Below, in pieces: positions 58,051 through 64,000 of a stretch of DNA of 64,000 nt; within the stretch, counting starts at the first letter, position 1, and each line of letters begins with the position of its first letter. The notes below the pieces were generated by a model that did not search any database, was not told the DNA's origin, and saw only the letters and a list, made by a program, of their open reading frames with translations. The translations under genes and the position numbers were made by a program. This stretch comes from Anastatus disparis (Eukaryota; Arthropoda; Insecta; Hymenoptera; Eupelmidae). The stretch is from assembly GCA_017163975.1 (NCBI GenBank), contig JAFFSR010000292.1, positions 1,185,501 to 1,249,500 of the forward strand, read 5' to 3'.

Positions 58051-60908
58051 TTGAAAGGTACTTTTCGGACTTGTGAAAAAGTAAACAAAACTCTGCAATT
58101 ACGATGTCCGAAATTCACTCTTCTACAAGAATTCGATGTCCTGATTTTTTTTCAAATGCATAAGAAGGTAGTTTATAAAAGCAGAAATTTACGTTTTAGA
58201 CCGTTGGAAGATTTGGCCATTAATTTGGCACAGCTTTATCCAGATTTAAAGATACTGCCCTCTACTAATGTATGCAAAAATTGCCATGAACGCATATCAA
58301 AAATGATTTTAAGTGATCTTGAATCTACATCTGAAAATGAAATCACTGAACTTTTTAGCGGAAAACATGATGATTTTATCCTCAAGACACCCGAACGAAT
58401 ACAGGAATTAAACGAGAGTATTATACAATTTTACCTCAATGCGTCTCGCCGCTAAAAAGAAAAACTGCAATACCTAAAAATTTAACAGAAAATTACGTAT
58501 CTAAAAAGAAAAAATCTTTAATTTCAGCTTTTTCTGCTACTGTCGGAAGTAAATTAGAAGATGCGTATGGCATTTCAGTTGAATCAATAGAATCGGACAA
58601 AAGTTCGACTGAAAACTATTGGAACGAATTTGTAGAAAATTTTAAATCGGCTTTAGAAAAATGTTCTTCTGTTTCGGAGAAAATAAAACTTCTAACTCTA
58701 CTACCTTCAAAATTAAGCAAAATAAAAATTTGCTCACTATTTCCGAATATAAGCGAGTATATGATAAATAAATCAAGAAATCTCGTGAAAAATAAAGGAG
58801 TTTATTCGGAGCCAAATTCATATACTGGTCATCCTATTGATGAAAATACAAAAAATATCGCTATGGAATATTTTTTTAAATGATGATTTTAATTGTAGTA
58901 GACAAAGTCCAAATAAATCTGATGTTGTTACTGTTAAAGTTAATAATACAAAAACTAAAAAAGTTAAACGGTTTCTTACTCGAAGCTTAAAAGAAACATA
59001 TAGTCAATTAAGACAAGAAAATCCAAACTTACAAATAGGAAAATCGAAATTCTATAGTCTAAGACCAAGTTTCGTCTTAACAAGCCCTGTGAAGGAAACT
59101 TGTCTTTGTGTACATTGCGAAAATTTTGAACTGTTTCTTACAAGTTTAATTCGTTTTAGAGGCGATAATAATTCTGAATTAGATTTAATTCGTTCAGAAA
59201 TAACTAACGCAATGTTGTGTTCTGAACCATCTGATTCGTGTTTCTTGCAAGAATGCAATTATTGCCCCGGTAGTGAGGGTATCACATTAAAATTGTTAAA
59301 ACTGAAAGAAAATTGTGAAGATGAAATTACGTTTGCTTTGTGGGATAATGGTAATCTTATCAAACAAACAGTAAGCTTATCAGTTTTTAAAGAAAAATTT
59401 TCAATCTGCGCACTAAAAGCAAGTACTCACGTATACATAAAAAATATTCAACGTGAAGCTATAAAAAAAGAAAAAGAAGAAGGTAAAGCTGATCCTACTA
59501 ACTAGGAGAGTATCAGACCTCCGGATCACGGATTTTGCTCAAACGTTGGGATAAGTTTTCAGATGTCAAAATATGAAAGGAAACAGAATTTTAGATCCCA
59601 ACGCTCAATATTTCCCTAGTTACAGGCAATTAGAGAAAATCACTAAAAAAGTTACTAGATTTTCAAACGCATATAGTTCATTAGCATTGATACTTAGGAG
59701 CATGAAACTTTTTTAAATGAAAGCTGAGCTCAAATCCTTTCGAAATAGTAGCTATAGCATGTCAAAATATTATATTTTCTCAAAGTTATAGCGTGATAAA
59801 CATTGGACCTGATTTTTCTTTTCAAAACATTAATTAACAACAAAAGCTGAAATTGGGTCTAATGTTTATTACGCTATAACTTTGGGAAAAAATAATATTT
59901 TGACATCCTATAACTACTATTTTGAAAGGATTTGAGCTCAGCTTTCATTTAAAAAAGTTTCATGCTCCTAAGTATCAATGCTAAGGAACTATATGCGTTT
60001 GAAAATCTAGTAACTTTTTTAGTGATATTCTTTCATTGCCTGTAACTAGGGAAATATTGAGCGTTGGGGTCTAAAATTCTATTTCCTTTCATATTTTGAC
60101 ATCTGAAAACTTATCCTAAAGTTTGAGCAAAATCCGTGATCCGGAGGTCTGATACTCTCCTAGTAAGTTAATTATCCACGTTGATTTTGCAGAAAATTGG
60201 TCTGTAATAAATAATAAAGCGGTTCAGGGAAATCATTGGGTAAATAACCAAATTTCTATTTTTACTGCAGTCTGTTACCAAGGAGAGATAACGCAAAGCT
60301 TTGCGATCGTTAGTGACGACAAAAAGCATGATACTGCATATGCGCTATTAGCAATAAATAAAATTATCGATCTTATGAAAAATGATTTAGTTACTAAAGT
60401 CACTATTATATCAGATGGAGCTGCAAGCCAATTTAAAAATCGTTTTCAGCTACATGAATTCAAACATTTTTCTTATCAAATGAAATGGTTATTTTCTGCG
60501 ACTGGTTATGGGAAAGGAGCCGTTGATGGAATAGGTGGGCTTCTAAAGCATTATGCTACTTCACATAACTTAAAAAGAGTTCATGAAGAATCGATACAAA
60601 ATGCTGACGATTTTATAAATTGGGTTCAAAAGTACACCAGTGCAATCAAAATCATATTATTACCAATAAATGAGATTGAAAAATTTAGAAAAGAAAAAAA
60701 TATTGAATGGAGTACAGTTCCTAAATATAATGGGATTTAAAAAAGTCATATGTGGTTAAAACAACTTGGAGAATTGAAATCGCATATATTTGTTGGCAGA
60801 ACAGCTATACATGCACTGACTAAAGTGAAAGACAAGAAAAAAAAAGTCAAACGTCGTAAGGCTACACTTAGAACTAAAAATAATAAGTGCAAAAATAAAA
60901 AAAAGTAA
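58051..60908 (+). pseudogene. Sola-like DDD transposase, broken by frameshifts, a stop and an insertion
   Basis: The coding sequence runs through four pieces. The first (58051-58455) contains a zinc-finger-like VCKNCHERIS and ends where the frame slips. The second frame (about 58450-58880) contains NYWNEFVENFKSALEKCSSV. The third (58837-59505) contains LKETYSQLRQENPNLQIGKS, LCVHCENFEL and CFLQECNYCPG. It is then cut by the foldback element at 59502-60163; the frame resumes directly after it with HVDFAENWS. Then follow IISDGAASQFKNRF and GKGAVDGIGG, giving the three catalytic Asp candidates of a DDD transposase, with FSATGYGKG between. An in-frame TAA at 60738 precedes the lysine-rich C-terminus ending at 60906-60908. 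The protein would cut and paste the element in the nucleus; this copy cannot make it. Confidence 0.85.
59502..60163. mobile_element. foldback MITE inserted in the transposase gene, TAA target duplication
   Basis: CTAGGAGAGTATCAGACCTC and its inverse bound 662 bp, with TAA at 59499-59501 and 60164-60166. Dropping the element and one TAA puts the transposase frame back in register across the site, which proves the boundaries. Same subfamily as 50765-51417. Confidence 0.95.
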
Positions 60909-61604
60909 TTATTTATAATTATATTTTTGACGCATCCCAACAGTGAGAGGCAAGGGGAACTCACTTTAAAAAAGCACCCCGAAGGGAACAGAAACCTTCT
61001 ACGTCCACGTCGTTGTTCCTGGGTAATGCTAAAAGAAGGATAGTGTTTAAATCTACATTGCTTAAAATTTCCAAACGTATATACAAAAATTTTTCACCAA
61101 TAAAATTTGTGAATTTTTTTTCTCGCTTCAAACAAATAAGTACGGGATCAACCAAGTACCATTAGATAGGTAATTTGGTCCTCTATGAGCACAAAAAATT
61201 TCAGCAAAAAAAAATGGGTTTTTCGAGAAAAATGCATGTGCATAAAAAGTGCATTTTTTGGTAAAATGCACATATCTTAGTCATTTTTTAGTCTTTTTTT
61301 AAATTTCTTGCACTGAATTAAAGAGGGCTTAAAACATAATAAAACAAAATAAGGTTTACCAAAATTCATTAAAAATTGGTAAAACGATAGCCCTCTAAAG
61401 TTATTCTCAACATTTTCAGATTTAACATTTAGTTTTTGTATGCAATTTTCAAAAGTGCATATCTAATGCAATTTTGATATTTCAGCAAAAATAAAAAAAT
61501 ATGTATACCCTTATTTTTAGGGTAGAATAACATACTCCATTAGCGCAGTAATTGGTGACTTGAGTGTATGCTGACTGTTCGATTTGAAATGGAATCAGCC
61601 TTAA

Positions 61605-64000
61605 ATCATTTTAAAAGTTATTGCAAGAATCTAAAAAAAAAACCAAGCAAACTGAAACATTTTCAAAATTTTTGTAAGAATTTGGACTAGGGTAATATTT
61701 TGTCATACCAATATTGGCAAATAACTAGTCAGTTTTTGCTGAATCTGCATAACTTAAATTTTTTGTATATTATGTAAAGCAACATTTTCATTTTTAGCCA
61801 AAAAGTGGGCATTTTAAGTATTAGAAATATTTTAACCTATAAATTCAATATATCTTTTGATTCAGTATCTTAAACTTCTTACTTTATGCCTTAACGTTTA
61901 AGTTATATAATATGTTTAATAAATAAAAAAAAGGAAACCTTTACCGGATCGTATAATTAATCGTCTCAAATCCAAATAATTATAGAGATTTAATTATGAG
62001 TATTTTTTTCTATTTCTAAGATTCACAATTTAATCCTCCTTAGCATTATATAGGTAAAAAAATGTTTCATATTGATTAAAATAATGGCCATGAAAAATTC
62101 CCATTTCTTCATTTTAAGCAATGGTCATAAAATGGTAAAAAAATCGTTTCAATTTTCACCAAAGAAGATTCATTCACTGGAATGAAAGTGAATTTTAGAA
62201 AAACATATTGTTGATAAAAATCCTTTTTTCAAGATAAATATATTTTTTATAAAGTTTAAAATTCAACTGAGGTAATAAAATTGAGTAACAACCCTGATAG
62301 AAATGTGAAGATAAAAAATGGTGTGTATAAAAATTGAAGGTTATTAGTAATAATAATGCCAAAGAAATGGCCATAAAATGTTAAAAAAAGCGTTTCCATA
62401 ATGTTTCAACTTCCATCAGGGAAATGAATGATAGTTTAGAATATATTTAGTGGAGATGATAAAAGCATAAAAGTACTTTATTACTTATTTACAAGTATAC
62501 AAACCAAAAAAAATGCAAAGATCGATTGTAAAAAACCATTAAATCAATAAAAAAATCTATCAAATAAAATTAAAAAAATCTATAAGCTAATTGCCACCTC
62601 AATGAAAAAACAAGAAAATGAGTCGTATCAGATTAAAATCAATTAACTCGCTCTCGAGCTATAACAGCACACACTCGGACATTACCTTACAAAAAAACCT
62701 ATTTTGATTCATAATTATTCAAAATATACTTCTACAATGTAATTTTCAAAAATACTTTTTTCATTATTTGTAAATTTAAACGTATTAAATGCGTTAGTTC
62801 AATTAAAATTTTTCATTTGGTAAAAAGAAACTTTTATATTATTAAGTCATAATTTATTAAAAAATTAAAACTCAGATAAGGAAAATAAAAACGTATTATA
62901 GAATGAAATAATTTTGTATTTTTCATTTCTTTTTATATAAAAAAAATAAAATTTCTTACTTTTTCAATTTTAATTAAATGATTTGTTTTTTTAAAATGAT
63001 ATCTGACTTTAATAATAAAAAAAGTTATATCTTAATTGAATATCTCAAATCATTAATTACATTAATAAATTCTTTTTTCATACAGTAAAAAATGACTGAA
63101 GGCATGTGGCACGCAAGAGACGCCACTAGACTATATAAAATTAAAAGTGAAAACGTGTTCCCGTGACGGCAAACTATTGCGATAAGTTTTCTCGTTCTTC
63201 CAGTTGCGGTTATATAGTAAGCACCAAGAAATTAAGGGAAAACAAAATTTTATTCATCCATCGTACTAAAGATTCATGATTAACGTGCATTGCACATTCC
63301 AACGACCTTTGATCCGGAAACTCTCACAAGTTTTACGATTCTTTGCGTGTGCGTTTTGTCGGTTTGCATTTATTTTTCCTTTTTTTTGTGCTTATATATT
63401 TTTATCTTACTCTTTTTCTATGCTCTCTATAAAAACTTATAAAGGACTTATGAAGATTCGCATCGGCCTCTCGTATTTTTCCAAGTTGATATAAGCCCGG
63501 GTATGGCTGACTTAAATCGCTGTATCTAAAATGATTGACCTGAAGTCAGCTGATAATTCAAACATGTAGCAGAGTATTTACAATCGGCTAAGAAACACGC
63601 ATATTCATTCTGTTGATTAGGCAGCCGTAAGTTGATACTAAATATTTCAATAAAATTTATGATTTCAGAATCAAACAAACTTATATTTTATAATTAAGAA
63701 ATATAAGTATATTGAAATTTTAATTATAAATTTAATTATCACATTTTTACCTAAAATTTTATTATCTATTCATAGCGCAATAATGTTCTCAAATGATTTT
63801 ATTTAATTAATACTTCAATACTTTAGGATTATACTTTTTAAGTTTAATAAATTAATTATTGATGTTTTAATTATTTCTCTTGATTTGTATTGTACAAAAC
63901 GTAACGAAAGAAAGAGAGAGAGAGCTCAATTTCATCAGTTCTCTCTTTCTATTTCTTTCCATTTGAAGGGAATTTCGTAATTCAAAATAATACAAAAAAT
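61605..64000. other. AT-rich right end, no gene seen
   Basis: Apart from a small MITE at 62292-62421 and a GC-richer patch at 63080-63500, nothing stands out. The patch contains a 24-codon frame starting MTEGMWHARDATRLYK, too short to support. A GAGAGA run and its inverse (63905-63960) form a weak hairpin at the right edge. Confidence 0.5.
62292..62421. mobile_element. 130 bp CCCTGATAGAAA MITE
   Basis: CCCTGATAGAAATGTGAAGA at the left and ACTTCCATCAGGG at the right are imperfect inverses of the CCCTGGTAGAAAAT family ends. Confidence 0.6.

Larger units (their letters stand above)
57212..61600. mobile_element. Sola-like DNA transposon, 4.4 kb, TTAA target duplication
   Basis: Terminal inverted repeats of about 545 bp (57212 to about 57755 and about 61055 to 61600) begin GGCTGATTCCATTTCAAATC and are flanked by TTAA (57208-57211, 61601-61604). 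The interior carries a broken transposase gene on the + strand. A TA microsatellite (57824-57868) and a 662 bp foldback element (59502-60163) have been added. The 4-bp TTAA duplication and a DDD-type transposase fit the Sola group best; other TTAA-targeting superfamilies are possible. Confidence 0.85.

Noticed and set aside
63072..63166. Short frame MTEGMWHARDATRLYK... with a plausible acceptor (TACAG) just upstream
   Set aside because: Only 24 codons before a stop, and no donor or partner exon could be identified.

Overview
The window reads as nuclear DNA of an insect. It is very AT-rich, has spliced genes with GT-AG introns, AATAAA signals and no operons, and is dense with eukaryotic transposons (Penelope-like, SINE, MITE/foldback, Sola-like). 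The only intact host genes are three tandem secreted carboxylesterases whose sequence style (GxSAGGASVHYHYLSP block) is that of hymenopteran venom-carboxylesterase-6/esterase E4-like proteins, so a hymenopteran is the best guess. That assignment is inference.

Layout. 1-2600: two head-to-head, broken Penelope-like retroelement copies. 3090-4290: a less AT-rich repeat of unknown type. 4292-8315: a nested set of elements (foldback A, containing TTAA-inserted foldback B1, containing the CCCAGGCGG element X with one 213-codon ORF). 8469-9330: a decayed gene with a surviving CAAT/TATA promoter. 9363-10235: a TIR element. 10281-33087: the esterase cluster Est1 (10478-14229), Est2 (17468-23056) and Est3 (28547-33059), all on the + strand. 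Each has six exons of identical lengths (210, 672, 166, 342, 127, 148 bp), 554 codons, a signal peptide and a complete Ser214-Glu343-His467 triad. Introns and intergenic parts are filled with MITEs and palindromes, and a conserved promoter block precedes each gene. 33088-56800: a long stretch with no convincing coding exon but many small elements and one textbook-like recursive splice site on the minus strand, which may mean this is part of a very large intron. 57212-61600: a 4.4 kb Sola-like DNA transposon with about 545 bp TIRs and a broken DDD transposase, itself split by a 662 bp foldback element. 61605-64000: AT-rich, no gene seen.

Three element systems dominate. (1) Elements flanked by TTAA, at least nine insertions of several TIR types, two pairs of which share a single TTAA. 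(2) A foldback superfamily with 3-bp TNA target duplications and TIRs of the type CWAGGAGAG followed by a conserved CGGATTTTGCT block (four copies in three subfamilies). (3) The CCCTGGTAGAAAAT MITE family. The esterase genes look like a tandem segmental duplication that has since been rearranged by these insertions and by gene conversion of exon 1 between Est2 and Est3.
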